In this document: piece after piece, positions 16,694-25,802 of the stretch | Layout of the letters: each line of letters begins with the position of its first letter | How positions within the stretch are numbered: position 1 is the first letter of the stretch | Program-made: the position numbers and the translations under genes | Assembly (NCBI RefSeq): GCF_900188315.1 | Contig: NZ_LT897781.1 | Span: 3,720,001 to 3,784,000, forward strand | Direction of reading: 5' to 3' | Length of the DNA: 64,000 bases | From: Marinobacter sp. es.042 | GTDB lineage: Bacteria; Pseudomonadota; Gammaproteobacteria; Pseudomonadales; Oleiphilaceae | The notes under the pieces: generated by a model | Told to the model about the DNA's origin: nothing | Seen by the model: the letters and a program-made list of their open reading frames with translations, nothing else | Database searches by the model: none

Positions 16694-17410
16694 TCATACA
16701 CTCAATTTCATTGCATTATCCCGCAGCCACTCTCGGCACTGCTGGTACTCCGGCATCACCCTCGCCAACTCCCGCCAAAACTCCGGAGAATGGTCATGGC
16801 GTATCAGATGACAAAGTTCATGGACGACCACGTAATCCACCATTCGGTTCGGTGCCATCATGATCTGCCAGTTGAATTCCAGCTTACCCTTGGCGGTGCA
16901 GCTGCCCCAGCGGGATTTGAATGTGCGGATGCTCACCCCGGCAGGTTCTACCCCTACCACCGGCTCGAAGCGTTTCACTTTCTCGGTCAGCTTCTGTTCT
17001 GCCTGCCGCTTATACCAACGCACAAGGGCATTGCGGACCATGTGCGGTTTTTCGGTGCCGTCAGGTACAGTCACCACCAATCGACCGTTTACCAGCTTCA
17101 CAGGCGCGAAGTGCCCCGTTTCGACCTTCAGCCGGTAGTTGCGCCCCAGATAGCTGAAGGCTTCGCCAGACACATACCGCTTGCTGCTGGCGGGTGTCAT
17201 TTCCCGGTGCAGGGTGATCTTTTCTTTGATCCAGCGGCGTTTCGCTGCCAGTAGCTGGTCGATCTTTTCGGCAGGGGTGTTCACCGGCACCACCACAGAC
17301 ACGGCACCGTCTTCCACGCGAATATCCGCAGACTTGCGGCGGTTGGTACGGATGACTTCGGCAATGAAGCCGTCCCCGTCCCGATATTCTGGTTTCTGCG
17401 CTGCCATCAT
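16694..17410 (-). CDS. YgjP/DUF45-type zinc metallopeptidase
   Basis: 238 residues, typical of the YgjP-like M48-related family that often sits next to hsdR. The zinc motif 'VVHELCHLIRHDHSPEFW' (HExxH plus downstream ligands) is in the last 50 residues, with the conserved 'TFKSRWGSCTAKGKLEFNWQIMMAP' block just before it, whose SRWGSC core is diagnostic. Start overlaps the hsdR stop by 4 bases. Its role in restriction systems is unknown; protein quality control of the restriction complex has been suggested. Confidence 0.92.
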   Translation of the reverse strand: MMAAQKPEYRDGDGFIAEVIRTNRRKSADIRVEDGAVSVVVPVNTPAEKIDQLLAAKRRWIKEKITLHREMTPASSKRYVSGEAFSYLGRNYRLKVETGHFAPVKLVNGRLVVTVPDGTEKPHMVRNALVRWYKRQAEQKLTEKVKRFEPVVGVEPAGVSIRTFKSRWGSCTAKGKLEFNWQIMMAPNRMVDYVVVHELCHLIRHDHSPEFWRELARVMPEYQQCREWLRDNAMKLSV

Positions 17411-20400
17411 TTGAACTTGTTCTTCGCCAGTTCCATGAATCGGTCCTGAACCACATTAACCAGGGCTTTCTCGCCAAACGAACAATCCAGAACCGCCCGT
17501 TTGATTTCTTTCTTCATCCGCTTCACCTCGTCCGGCTTGCTGAAGAAATCCACAATCTGGGTGGCTTCATCGAACATGCCCACCAAGTCCTGGCTGGTCG
17601 CCTTGATCTCGTCGTGTACGGCTTCGCTGATGGCATCTTCACCGGCATGGCTGGTCACTTCCGCCATCAGGATGTTGTAGAACGCGAATTCGGTTTCACT
17701 CAGCCCCAGATCATCCGCAGCCTGTTTGTGTTCAGACTCCATGCTATCGACCATCTGAAGCAGCATTTCCAACTGCTGGTCCCACTTGCCCGCCGTCTTT
17801 TCGATAATGTCCCGCAGGCGAAGGCTCAGGGATTTGTAGTACTCCGGGTCTTCGTCCAGATTCACCGTGATGTGGTGTTTGATGGCGCTTTCGATCTCGG
17901 ACGCGCGGGATTCGGGGGATTTAATTTGCTCCACCGTCTCCTTGAAGTTCGCTGCCATCAGGTCCACGGGTGGAATCTTCGGGTCTACCCCGGTGCTGAT
18001 GATGTGTTCATCCACCAGCTGGCGGACCTTTGCCCCGGCATCGCTGATGTTCAGTCCGGGATCACGGTAACGATTACGGGCGGCATTCTGCACTTTACCC
18101 CATAGCTTCAAGTCCGGAATAAAAGGTTTGGCGGCAGTATCCGGCAGAATCACATCCATCTGCTTGGCGAACTTCTTGAACGCCAGTTCGAACTGCTGGC
18201 GGGTGTCTTCATCCTTCAGGTGCAGCACGTAATCATCTACATCCGTGCCTTTAACACCGGCGAAGATGGCAGCCACACGGGTGTGAGCCGCCTTCAGGCG
18301 AGGTATTTCGTCCTTCAGCGTGTGATAGGTGCCTTCCACGTCTTCACTGCTGAACTGGCTCAGAGCGTCTGTCAGGTAGTCGGACAGCCCGTAGTAATCC
18401 ACCACGTAGCCGCAGGCTTTGCCCTTATAGGTCCGGTTCACCCGCGCGATTGCCTGCATCAAGGTGTGGTCCTTCAGGCTCCGGTCGATGTACATCACCT
18501 GTGCAATGGGGGCATCGAAACCGGTCAGCAGCATATCCTTCACGATCAAAAAGCTGGTGGGGTCTTCTTTCTCTTTATCCGTACCCAGTGGCTTGGTGAA
18601 GTTCCTGATCACCTGTTTCTGGTGGGCGCTGTCGGTGTATTGGCTCAGGTATGCCGGGTCGTTGTGAGTGCCAGAAATGATCACTTCGGAAGGGGGCGCT
18701 TCCAGGTCGTCCAGGGTTTTCTTGAATACCGTGGCAGCATGGCGGCTGCCGACCACAATCATGGCTTTGAAACCATTGGGCTGAATCTTTTCCCGGTAAT
18801 GCTTGAGCAGGTCAATACACACCCAGCGAATGCGGGCAGGGGCTTCCCGTACTGCTCGCTCCACACCGAACTTCTTTTTGATTTCCCGCTTTTCGTCGTC
18901 GCTTTTGTCTTTGAAGTATTCTTCAAACAGTGCATCCAGCGAGTCACCAACCACATCACTTTGAACCTGGCGACCTTCGTAGATGATGCGCACTGTGGCA
19001 CCGTCATCCACCGCTTCATTGATCTTGTACTTGTCGATGTACCCGCCGAAGGCTTTGTCCATCTTCTGGGATTTCAGCAGGGGAGTACCGGTAAAACCGA
19101 TCTTCGGGGTGTTGGGCAGGGCGGCATTGATGGTCATTGCCAGCCCGCCAAACTGGGTGCGGTGGGCTTCGTCCGCCAGCACAATGATCTTTTCACTGGG
19201 GTTCAGGTCGGTGAAGTTACCTTCGGCTTCCGCTTCCTGAAACTTCTGCACCATGGCAGTCACAATGTCGGAAGAATCCTTGGACAGCAGTTCCTTCAGT
19301 TCCGCCACTGAGCCAGCGTTATAGATGGTTTCGTTCTGGGCATCCCGGAAGGTTTTCGACAGCTGCCCATCCAACTGGGTGCGGTCGGTGACGAACACCA
19401 GCTTGTACTGCTTCAGCTCCGGGTCGCGGCGCATCTTAACCGCCAGCATGACCATAGTCAGAGACTTTCCGGACCCTTGGGTATGCCAAACTACCCCGGA
19501 CTTTTCCTTGCGCGTGGTGCCGTTCTTGAGGCGTTCTATGACCTTGTTCACTGCCCGGTATTGCTGATATCGCGCCACCTTCTTGATCAGGCGACCATCC
19601 ACCGGTTCAAACAGGGTGAAGTTCTGCATCAGGTCGAGGAAACTGGCTGGACTGAACATGCCAGCAAGCAACCGCTGTTGCGGGGTGACTTCGCTAGAAC
19701 CAGTCCCGGCACCAGAAGCGATCTGTTTAGCGGCAACCAGATACTCCGGTGAGGGTACGTCACCAGTCTTGTGGCTGGATGCTGTCGAGCCAGTGGAGAT
19801 GAAGGCAGGCTGTTGCAACATCGCCTGAATATCCGCATCCGTAAACGGGTAAGCATCCTTCCAGTCACCGTAATGCTGTGCGCTGGAACTGATAGTGCCT
19901 ACCTTCGCCTGATTCCGGCAGGTGGATACCATCAGCTGGTTGTACCAGAACAGTTTCTGGGCACCCTCATCGTCTTCCGGGGTGCGCAGGTTGGCGTACC
20001 GGCGCAACTGGTTGATGCCCTCGGCTACCGCGTCGGCAACATAGGGTGATTTGCACTCAATTACCGCCAGCGGCAAGCCGTTCACGAAGCAGATAATATC
20101 CGGGATGATGTTCTGGTTGATGCCTTCAACCTTGAACTGGTTGGTGCACAGGAATTCGTTGTTTTCAGGGTTGTCGAAGTCGATGATCTTGACGGTCTGC
20201 CCCTTGCGACCGGCACCCAAGTCCTGTTCAACGGACAGGTAGTTCACCAGCAGGTCGTAAATGGACTGGTTATATTCCATCAGACCCGCGTGATTCGGGT
20301 GAGTGAATTCGCGGACGACTTTGCGCAGATTTTCGTCACTGATCCATGGATTGAGCCGGACCACGGCAGCTTCCAGACGCTTGGACAGCACCACGTCCCT

Positions 20401-20541
20401 GTAATAGCCCCTTTCACCAACCGGTGCGCCATCAACAGGCAACACCGGTGCAAGGTCTGCACCGGCTACATAGGTCCAGCCAAGGCGGGTCAGTTGCTCA
20501 ATGGCGGGCAGTTCGACTTTTTCGACTTCATCCTTAAACAT
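17407..20541 (-). CDS. hsdR: Type I restriction endonuclease subunit R
   Basis: 1044 residues, full length. The N-terminal nuclease domain has 'LAVIECKSPYV' (ExK catalytic residues). The SF2 translocase motor has 'WHTQGSGKSLTMVML' (Walker A), 'LADEAHRTQFG' (DEAH) and 'QAIARVNRTYKGKACG' (motif VI). The C-terminal helical part contacts the methylase. With HsdM and HsdS it would cut unmethylated DNA after ATP-driven translocation. It follows hsdS by 18 bases and overlaps the metalloprotease gene. Confidence 0.96.
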   Translation of the reverse strand: MFKDEVEKVELPAIEQLTRLGWTYVAGADLAPVLPVDGAPVGERGYYRDVVLSKRLEAAVVRLNPWISDENLRKVVREFTHPNHAGLMEYNQSIYDLLVNYLSVEQDLGAGRKGQTVKIIDFDNPENNEFLCTNQFKVEGINQNIIPDIICFVNGLPLAVIECKSPYVADAVAEGINQLRRYANLRTPEDDEGAQKLFWYNQLMVSTCRNQAKVGTISSSAQHYGDWKDAYPFTDADIQAMLQQPAFISTGSTASSHKTGDVPSPEYLVAAKQIASGAGTGSSEVTPQQRLLAGMFSPASFLDLMQNFTLFEPVDGRLIKKVARYQQYRAVNKVIERLKNGTTRKEKSGVVWHTQGSGKSLTMVMLAVKMRRDPELKQYKLVFVTDRTQLDGQLSKTFRDAQNETIYNAGSVAELKELLSKDSSDIVTAMVQKFQEAEAEGNFTDLNPSEKIIVLADEAHRTQFGGLAMTINAALPNTPKIGFTGTPLLKSQKMDKAFGGYIDKYKINEAVDDGATVRIIYEGRQVQSDVVGDSLDALFEEYFKDKSDDEKREIKKKFGVERAVREAPARIRWVCIDLLKHYREKIQPNGFKAMIVVGSRHAATVFKKTLDDLEAPPSEVIISGTHNDPAYLSQYTDSAHQKQVIRNFTKPLGTDKEKEDPTSFLIVKDMLLTGFDAPIAQVMYIDRSLKDHTLMQAIARVNRTYKGKACGYVVDYYGLSDYLTDALSQFSSEDVEGTYHTLKDEIPRLKAAHTRVAAIFAGVKGTDVDDYVLHLKDEDTRQQFELAFKKFAKQMDVILPDTAAKPFIPDLKLWGKVQNAARNRYRDPGLNISDAGAKVRQLVDEHIISTGVDPKIPPVDLMAANFKETVEQIKSPESRASEIESAIKHHITVNLDEDPEYYKSLSLRLRDIIEKTAGKWDQQLEMLLQMVDSMESEHKQAADDLGLSETEFAFYNILMAEVTSHAGEDAISEAVHDEIKATSQDLVGMFDEATQIVDFFSKPDEVKRMKKEIKRAVLDCSFGEKALVNVVQDRFMELAKNKFK

Positions 20542-20559
20542 AGCGTGGCGGGTGCCGGG

Positions 20560-21789
20560 TTAGGCAACCGCTGACTCCTTTTGATCGACTTTGACTCTGA
20601 CCTTGCCTGTTAACAGGTCTTGCATGAGGGCTTTTTTTAGACCTTCATAACTCCTTAGTTTGTGCAGCGTACCGTTTAAGTGGTTATCGAGTGCAGATAG
20701 GCTTTTGGCTATTTCTTGCTGCTCGTTAAAAGGCGGCAGTACAACCTGAAATTCTTTCAGGATTTGAGTCGTTAAGTTTGTAAAGATTCCTCCATGAGTA
20801 GCTGAGGAATCGAAAATACTCTGCATTGGGACCAGCTGATAATAAAGAAACTCTGGGTCGCACTGGGGGGTAATTTGCTGGAAGGCGAGAAAGCCATCGT
20901 GAATACACGCATCAACAGATAGAAATGCTGGAACTCCTACCATTCCGCTACAAACAATGGTAAGTGTTCCTGCAGGTACGGGGCGACTGAGTTTTGCGCC
21001 GGCTTCAGTGAGAGAGTCTATTTTTGGGGTGACATATTTCCCATCACGAGTAACGTCTTTAACCATTAGGCGTGGTACTGAGCCACCGTAGTATCTCGGG
21101 TCGCCTTGTGGGCGAGGACTAGCACCTCTAATAACCTTGGCTACATCCTGTATTTGGACGACCTCCCACGTCACAGGGATTCGCCCGGCAGGTGAATCCT
21201 TAAACTCAGTATGCCCAATCCCTTTGGTCAATAACTCCTGCATCATGCCGGTTTTCAGGTCTTTCAGCTTGTCGATCTGTGCGCGTGTTTTTTCGATCAC
21301 GTCATCGACGGATGATAGGATGGCTGCGATTTTTTGTTGTTCGGGGAGTGGGGGCGCAGGGAATTCGATCGCTCGGAGACCTGCGCCAGTTATTTGTGGT
21401 TGAGCACTTCCGGAAATCGAGTCACCTACGCCACGATATTTTAAAGCGTAATAGAGGTAGTTTTGGGAAACCTCACGGCTCTTAATATTATCCAATGCCA
21501 TGGAGTTTCCGGTGATATAGGTTTTTGGCGGAATTCGGTTGATCGTCCCGCAAGTGTTGCCACGACAAGTAATGGCAACCGTTTCATCCTCGTGATTGTA
21601 TTCATGGAAGAAGCCAACGAAGCCGTTTGCGCCAAATACCGGATAGCCAGTAGTGGTCATTTCTGAAGATGAAACTGTGCGCCATTGTTTCGGGCTGCAA
21701 ATATCTGTGAGTTTGCGAAAGGACCAATCATTCGGAATGGTGCTTGGAATGCAGACTACCTGTCGCAGAACATCACCGAGGTTACTCAT
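20560..21789 (-). CDS. hsdS: Type I restriction-modification specificity subunit S
   Basis: 409 residues in two target-recognition halves. Each half ends in a conserved helical spacer: '[21 protein letters not shown]' near 160-180 and '[20 protein letters not shown]' near 370-390. Both recognition domains look intact, so a bipartite recognition sequence is expected, but it cannot be read from the protein. Start overlaps the hsdM stop by 8 bases. The recognition domains are lower in GC than hsdM, normal for exchangeable specificity genes. Confidence 0.95.
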   Translation of the reverse strand: MSNLGDVLRQVVCIPSTIPNDWSFRKLTDICSPKQWRTVSSSEMTTTGYPVFGANGFVGFFHEYNHEDETVAITCRGNTCGTINRIPPKTYITGNSMALDNIKSREVSQNYLYYALKYRGVGDSISGSAQPQITGAGLRAIEFPAPPLPEQQKIAAILSSVDDVIEKTRAQIDKLKDLKTGMMQELLTKGIGHTEFKDSPAGRIPVTWEVVQIQDVAKVIRGASPRPQGDPRYYGGSVPRLMVKDVTRDGKYVTPKIDSLTEAGAKLSRPVPAGTLTIVCSGMVGVPAFLSVDACIHDGFLAFQQITPQCDPEFLYYQLVPMQSIFDSSATHGGIFTNLTTQILKEFQVVLPPFNEQQEIAKSLSALDNHLNGTLHKLRSYEGLKKALMQDLLTGKVRVKVDQKESAVA

Positions 21790-23506
21790 ACCCCAGCTCC
21801 TTTAGATAACCTTTCATCACGCCTTCTGCTTCAGTCACCTGTGCATCTAGCTCGCTCAGTGATACCCGGTACTTGTCCCACCAGCGTTCCAGTTGAGTAA
21901 TCACCTTGGCATCCACATCGCCAATGGTTTCCCGGATAGCTTCTTTGGTATCAATTTCCGGCTTGAACTCGTAGTAGTCCGCATCCCGCCTTACAAACAC
22001 TGTGGACACGTCGAAGCCTTCCAGAATTTCTTCCTGGATATACTCGCTTTCCACTTCCCGAACCGGGATGCCGCCGTGCAGGATGGCGCGCACGTCGAAG
22101 ATTTCCGGGGGCGGGCTGGTGTCGGCGTAGCGGCGGATGTTCAGGTTGTAATCGTTTTCGGCGATTTCAGCCAGGGTGACGACTTTTGAATAGCGTTTGA
22201 TTTCGGTGTAGTCGTCGAATGTCTGGACGATCTTTTCAATGTCCTGCTGGCGGAGTTTGTTCTGGTTCTTGCCTTCTTCGTATTCCAGTTCGCTGTTGAT
22301 GAACAGTACCTTTCCTTTGCGTTCTGCCGGTTTGTTCTTGTTGATGATCAAGAGGCAGGCGGGAATGCCGGTTCCGTAGAAAAGGGCTGCGGGTAAACCC
22401 ACCACAGCTTCCAGCAGGTCATCATTGAGGATGCCCTGGCGAATGGCTTTCTCGCTGGAACCCCGGAATAGAACACCGTGGGGCATGACCACGCCCATCA
22501 TGCCATCGTTGTTCAGGCTGGCAATCATATGCTGAACGAATGCCAGATCACCGGAATCCTTCGGTGGAGTGCCATAGGGGAAGCGACCGTAGGAGTCGGT
22601 ATCGGCTTCTTCTTTCCCCCATTTTTTCAGACTGAAGGGCGGATTGGCGATCACCCGATCAAAGGTCATCAGCTCACCACCCTGGGTGTGCTGGGGGTTG
22701 CCTAACGTGTCGCCTTTACGAATGTCCGCGCTGTAGACCCCGTGCAAGAACATGTTCATCTTGCAGATTGCCCACGTATTCAGATTCATCTCCTGACCGA
22801 ATAGGGACAAGTTGGACGGGTTTTCGCCATGGGTCGCCAGATAGTTTCGGGTCTGCACCAGCATGCCGCCAGAACCGGCGGTGGGGTCGTATATACGCAT
22901 TCCGGCGTGGGGCTTGAGCAGGGCAACCAGCAGCTGCACCACTTCAGACGGAGTGTAGAACTCACCGCCTTTCTTACCGGCGCTGTCCGCGAACATCTTG
23001 ATTAGGTATTCATAGGCGGTGCCCAGCAGGTCCGGACGTTCAAAGTCTTCATTACGCAGGCGGTAGCGGCTGAAGTGGCTCAGCAAGTCACGTAGCTTTT
23101 TATCAGACAGCTTGTTCTTGATGTTGAAGTCGATGGACACCAGCACCGCTTCCAGCGAAGCGTTGTATTCTTCGATGGCTTCGGTGGCGGTGTTCAGTTC
23201 AGAGCCAATGTCGTGTTTCAGGTCCTTGAGGGCGTCCCAGCGGGCAACGGGGGGGATGTAGAAGGTCTTGTCGTATTCGTCTTCATCGTTCGCCAGTTCG
23301 CGAGCCTGGGCTTCGGTCTTGCCCTTGTCCATGTAGTACCGGACAACGCCTTCCTGTGCTTCTTCAAAGGCATCCGACAGGCGCTTTAGAAACATCATCC
23401 CGAAGATGTAGTCCTTGTATTCGGATGCGTCCATGTTGCCGCGCAGAATGTCGGCGGCTTCCCACAGGAAGGATTCAAGTTGCTGAAGGGTGATGTTGTG
23501 GCTCAT
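21782..23506 (-). CDS. hsdM: Type I restriction-modification DNA methyltransferase subunit M
   Basis: 574 residues. N-terminal HsdM domain ('[39 protein letters not shown]', of which the core is WEAADILRG). The adenine-N6 methylase domain has SAM motif I '[11 protein letters not shown]' and catalytic motif IV '[10 protein letters not shown]', both intact. The '[14 protein letters not shown]' signature is also present. Modifies host DNA and completes the HsdR2M2S1 complex. First core gene of the restriction operon. Confidence 0.96.
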   Translation of the reverse strand: MSHNITLQQLESFLWEAADILRGNMDASEYKDYIFGMMFLKRLSDAFEEAQEGVVRYYMDKGKTEAQARELANDEDEYDKTFYIPPVARWDALKDLKHDIGSELNTATEAIEEYNASLEAVLVSIDFNIKNKLSDKKLRDLLSHFSRYRLRNEDFERPDLLGTAYEYLIKMFADSAGKKGGEFYTPSEVVQLLVALLKPHAGMRIYDPTAGSGGMLVQTRNYLATHGENPSNLSLFGQEMNLNTWAICKMNMFLHGVYSADIRKGDTLGNPQHTQGGELMTFDRVIANPPFSLKKWGKEEADTDSYGRFPYGTPPKDSGDLAFVQHMIASLNNDGMMGVVMPHGVLFRGSSEKAIRQGILNDDLLEAVVGLPAALFYGTGIPACLLIINKNKPAERKGKVLFINSELEYEEGKNQNKLRQQDIEKIVQTFDDYTEIKRYSKVVTLAEIAENDYNLNIRRYADTSPPPEIFDVRAILHGGIPVREVESEYIQEEILEGFDVSTVFVRRDADYYEFKPEIDTKEAIRETIGDVDAKVITQLERWWDKYRVSLSELDAQVTEAEGVMKGYLKELGYE

Positions 23507-23646
23507 TCAAAAGGTTCCATGTACTTCAATGAACATGAGGAGGCGAAGTCTGTTCCGATCAATACATTCACGGTTGTCATGATGTTGATTGGAAAGAACA
23601 ACGCATCCGTTAGCTTGATAATGTATCGAGTGTAGTGGTCTGCCAT
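23503..23646 (-). CDS. Possible 47-residue leader ORF before hsdM
   Basis: The frame ends in an ATGA overlap with the hsdM start, which argues for translation. It is open back to an ATG at 23763, but that version overlaps the upstream gene. The internal ATG at 23646 ([18 protein letters not shown]...) begins 28 bases after that gene's stop and fits between the two genes. Its Shine-Dalgarno is weak. No family recognised; it may be a regulatory leader or chance. Confidence 0.3.
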   Translation of the reverse strand: MADHYTRYIIKLTDALFFPINIMTTVNVLIGTDFASSCSLKYMEPFE

Positions 23647-23674
23647 CTGTGCAGCAATCCAGACGCTGAAACCG

Positions 23675-24385
23675 CTAATCGAGAATGCGTTTCTTTTTAT
23701 ACAGTCTCTTGGCTTTGGGTCCACCGGTTCGATAGAGGTCTTTGTTCTTCTCCCACTTCTCATCGAGAAAGTCTGGCGCTTCCGGCACGTATTCCTCGAT
23801 CAAGTCACGCCCTTTCACTTCCCGCTGCCGATCACCGCTGCCCATCGTGTAACGGTCCAGCATCATCCGCGCGAGCATCAGGGAGCTGGAGGGCTTATCG
23901 CCAGTGAGAGCGTAATAGGCTGCCGCGAGCTCCTTATGATCGAAGATGTCCGGTAACAACCCCAACAACTGGATCAATCCTCGCTTGTTCAATCGTGAGT
24001 GCATCACCTGGTCAAGGTCAGCTTTCAGGTTTCCGACAACGTCGTTCACGATTTGGGTTTCAACGGAATTCAGAACACTGCCAGCTTCGGGGACGGGTAC
24101 CAGAGCGATATCTTCATCCTGACTGCCTTGAAGCTTCTCCTCAGTTACCAGTTGAATATAGATCAACGTCAGGCTGTCAGTATCAGTGTCACCCGGTGAA
24201 AGAAAACCATGACGCTGGACTCCTTCCGAGTATCCAGAGAGTTCAGATGCAAGTTCAGACGCAACCGCGTCTGGACCGCCTTCCGTTAGGTCCGCCGAAG
24301 GCAACTCCGTCCCGTCGCATGGCAGCATGAGTTGCAGTTGAGCATGACCTATTGTCAATGCGATCAACTTGATTGTTACTTGCAT
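23675..24385 (-). CDS. Unknown protein, 236 residues, upstream of hsdM
   Basis: Not recognised. The acidic N-terminal half ('SELASELSGYSEGVQRHGFLS') is followed by a helical middle ('RLNKRGLIQLLGLLPDIFDHKELAAAYYALTGD') and a basic C-terminus ('GGPKAKRLYKKKRI'). GAGGT lies close before the ATG at 24385. It is the likely first gene of the restriction operon and diverges from the 404-residue gene across a 189-bp region with two palindromic sites. It may be a regulator or accessory factor of the system (inference from position). Confidence 0.65.
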   Translation of the reverse strand: MQVTIKLIALTIGHAQLQLMLPCDGTELPSADLTEGGPDAVASELASELSGYSEGVQRHGFLSPGDTDTDSLTLIYIQLVTEEKLQGSQDEDIALVPVPEAGSVLNSVETQIVNDVVGNLKADLDQVMHSRLNKRGLIQLLGLLPDIFDHKELAAAYYALTGDKPSSSLMLARMMLDRYTMGSGDRQREVKGRDLIEEYVPEAPDFLDEKWEKNKDLYRTGGPKAKRLYKKKRILD

Positions 24386-24419
24386 AGGACCTCACTCACC
24401 GTCATTTAAGATGAAGAGG

Positions 24420-24442
24420 ATACTGTATTCTTAATTAAGAAT
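24420..24442. promoter_or_regulatory. Operator cluster in divergent region, site A
   Basis: A perfect 16-bp palindrome ATTCTTAATTAAGAAT at 24427-24442 overlaps an odd palindrome ATACTGTAT (24420-24428), 35-58 bases before the 236-residue gene. A partner ATACAGTAT lies at 24516-24524. The arrangement suggests control of both divergent genes by one factor. Confidence 0.5.
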
Positions 24443-24541
24443 TCACCTTCCCGACAGCACTCAAACCGACAGACTTCGAGATCACGATACCTGCTCCTAC
24501 TCGATAGCGTTATAGATACAGTATTGCCAACCAGTTAGTGC

Positions 24542-24563
24542 AACTGTATTCTTAACCAAGAAA
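24542..24563. promoter_or_regulatory. Operator cluster in divergent region, site B
   Basis: ACTGTATTCTTAACCAAGAA repeats the left side of site A (ACTGTATTCTTAA) and forms an imperfect palindrome ATTCTTAACCAAGAAA (24548-24563). It ends just before the Shine-Dalgarno of the gene at 24575, so a bound protein would block transcription or translation of that gene. Confidence 0.45.
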
Positions 24564-24574
24564 AGGAGATAGAC

Positions 24575-25789
24575 ATGATCTTCATCACCGAAGACCTAGA
24601 TTTCGATAATCTGACATCTGACCAAGTTCATCACCTCGTGCCTAAGCAACCCCTGGGAGCGTTTTCATGGGATGTGCCCGTGCGACCCTTGCCATTCATC
24701 GATTACGATTTGAGAAGCTATAGGGAGGCGGTCAAGGGCTTTTATCAACGCCTCACTTTTCTTCGTTGTGCCAGAAACACCAGGCATTCGCCGACAGATG
24801 CCCAGATCGAAGCGTTCACCCGTTACCTTGTCGAAAACCAGCGGGACAATCCTGAACTTCATTTTGGTCATGGTTCCTGGGCGATTCCGGAAGACACAAC
24901 TATGCCCGGGGATGCTGCTATAGACTTTGCATTCACGCCGTCCTATTTGGCGATTGCCTGGCTGGTGCTCGTAAAAGATCGATATCCGCAGATAGCAAAG
25001 AATGTGAAAGGCGTCGACAAAGCACTTCGCCGGGGAATGCGCTTCATTTTTATCGAAGACCTGAAGGGATCAGGGCACGATTCGAATCGAGACCTTCTGA
25101 AGGCGGTTGAATACCTCTCATTGGGGGCGGTGTTCAGCTTCATTGCAGACCACATGGCTGAGTACCCTCGGCTGGTTGAACAAGTTCACGCCGTTGAGTC
25201 CAACATCCTGGGAAAACTCGCAACTGCGACCGATTACAGTGCGACGGACGCATACAGTCGACAGAAAGCCCTGCAACTCATCCGTGGCGGCGATAGTGAC
25301 GACAGTCTGGTGTGCCCTACTGTATGGCATCAGTGGCAACTTTCGCAGTCTGCGTGGGCTTACAATCGCGTTCTTGAGATTGCTCCCTCGATAGCCGCCC
25401 GCACCGTCTTTCCACCAGTGAAAGAGAAGACTGTTGAGATTGTTCAGCGACTTAGGGAAGCATTTCATGAGATTAAACCGAAGCATGCTGTCTTCGGACA
25501 AAGACGACAGGTGACATCCGACTCCATCGAACTTAAGTTAGACGTATCATTTGACTCCAGCATTGAATCAGCCATAGGGCAGGTAGGAGTCGTTCCGTGG
25601 GTAGGGAATCTGTCGTCCCAGGGCTTTATGAGGGCTCTAAAACAGGCATTCATGAGTCGTTTGAGCTATGAGCTGGACAATTATTTTGCCGAGACAGAAG
25701 AATTCAAGGGAGAAGAGTTCCGTGTCTGCGTCGCAAAGGTTAATCGGCAAAGTGAACAGTACCGAATCTTTGTATCAGCTCGTGGCTGA
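24575..25789 (+). CDS. Unknown protein, 404 residues
   Basis: Not recognised. A strong AAAGGAGA lies before the ATG. The protein is soluble and mixed alpha/beta: residues 40-110 contain 'FIDYDLRSYREAVKGFYQRLTFLR' and a region 'WAIPEDTTMPGDAAIDFAFTPSYLAIAWLVLVKDRYP'. The C-terminal 110 residues ('SDSIELKLDVSFDSSIESAIGQ..', 'EEFRVCVAKVNRQSEQYRIFVSARG') look like a strand-rich domain. No catalytic motif is apparent. It diverges from the restriction operon and converges on the integrase gene, sharing palindromic sites with the former. Confidence 0.65.
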   Translation: MIFITEDLDFDNLTSDQVHHLVPKQPLGAFSWDVPVRPLPFIDYDLRSYREAVKGFYQRLTFLRCARNTRHSPTDAQIEAFTRYLVENQRDNPELHFGHGSWAIPEDTTMPGDAAIDFAFTPSYLAIAWLVLVKDRYPQIAKNVKGVDKALRRGMRFIFIEDLKGSGHDSNRDLLKAVEYLSLGAVFSFIADHMAEYPRLVEQVHAVESNILGKLATATDYSATDAYSRQKALQLIRGGDSDDSLVCPTVWHQWQLSQSAWAYNRVLEIAPSIAARTVFPPVKEKTVEIVQRLREAFHEIKPKHAVFGQRRQVTSDSIELKLDVSFDSSIESAIGQVGVVPWVGNLSSQGFMRALKQAFMSRLSYELDNYFAETEEFKGEEFRVCVAKVNRQSEQYRIFVSARG

Positions 25790-25802
25790 AGCTGGTCAGC
25801 GT

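Noticed and set aside
18220..19311. A 363-codon frame antisense to hsdR
   Set aside because: Shadow frame; hsdR motifs are continuous on the other strand.
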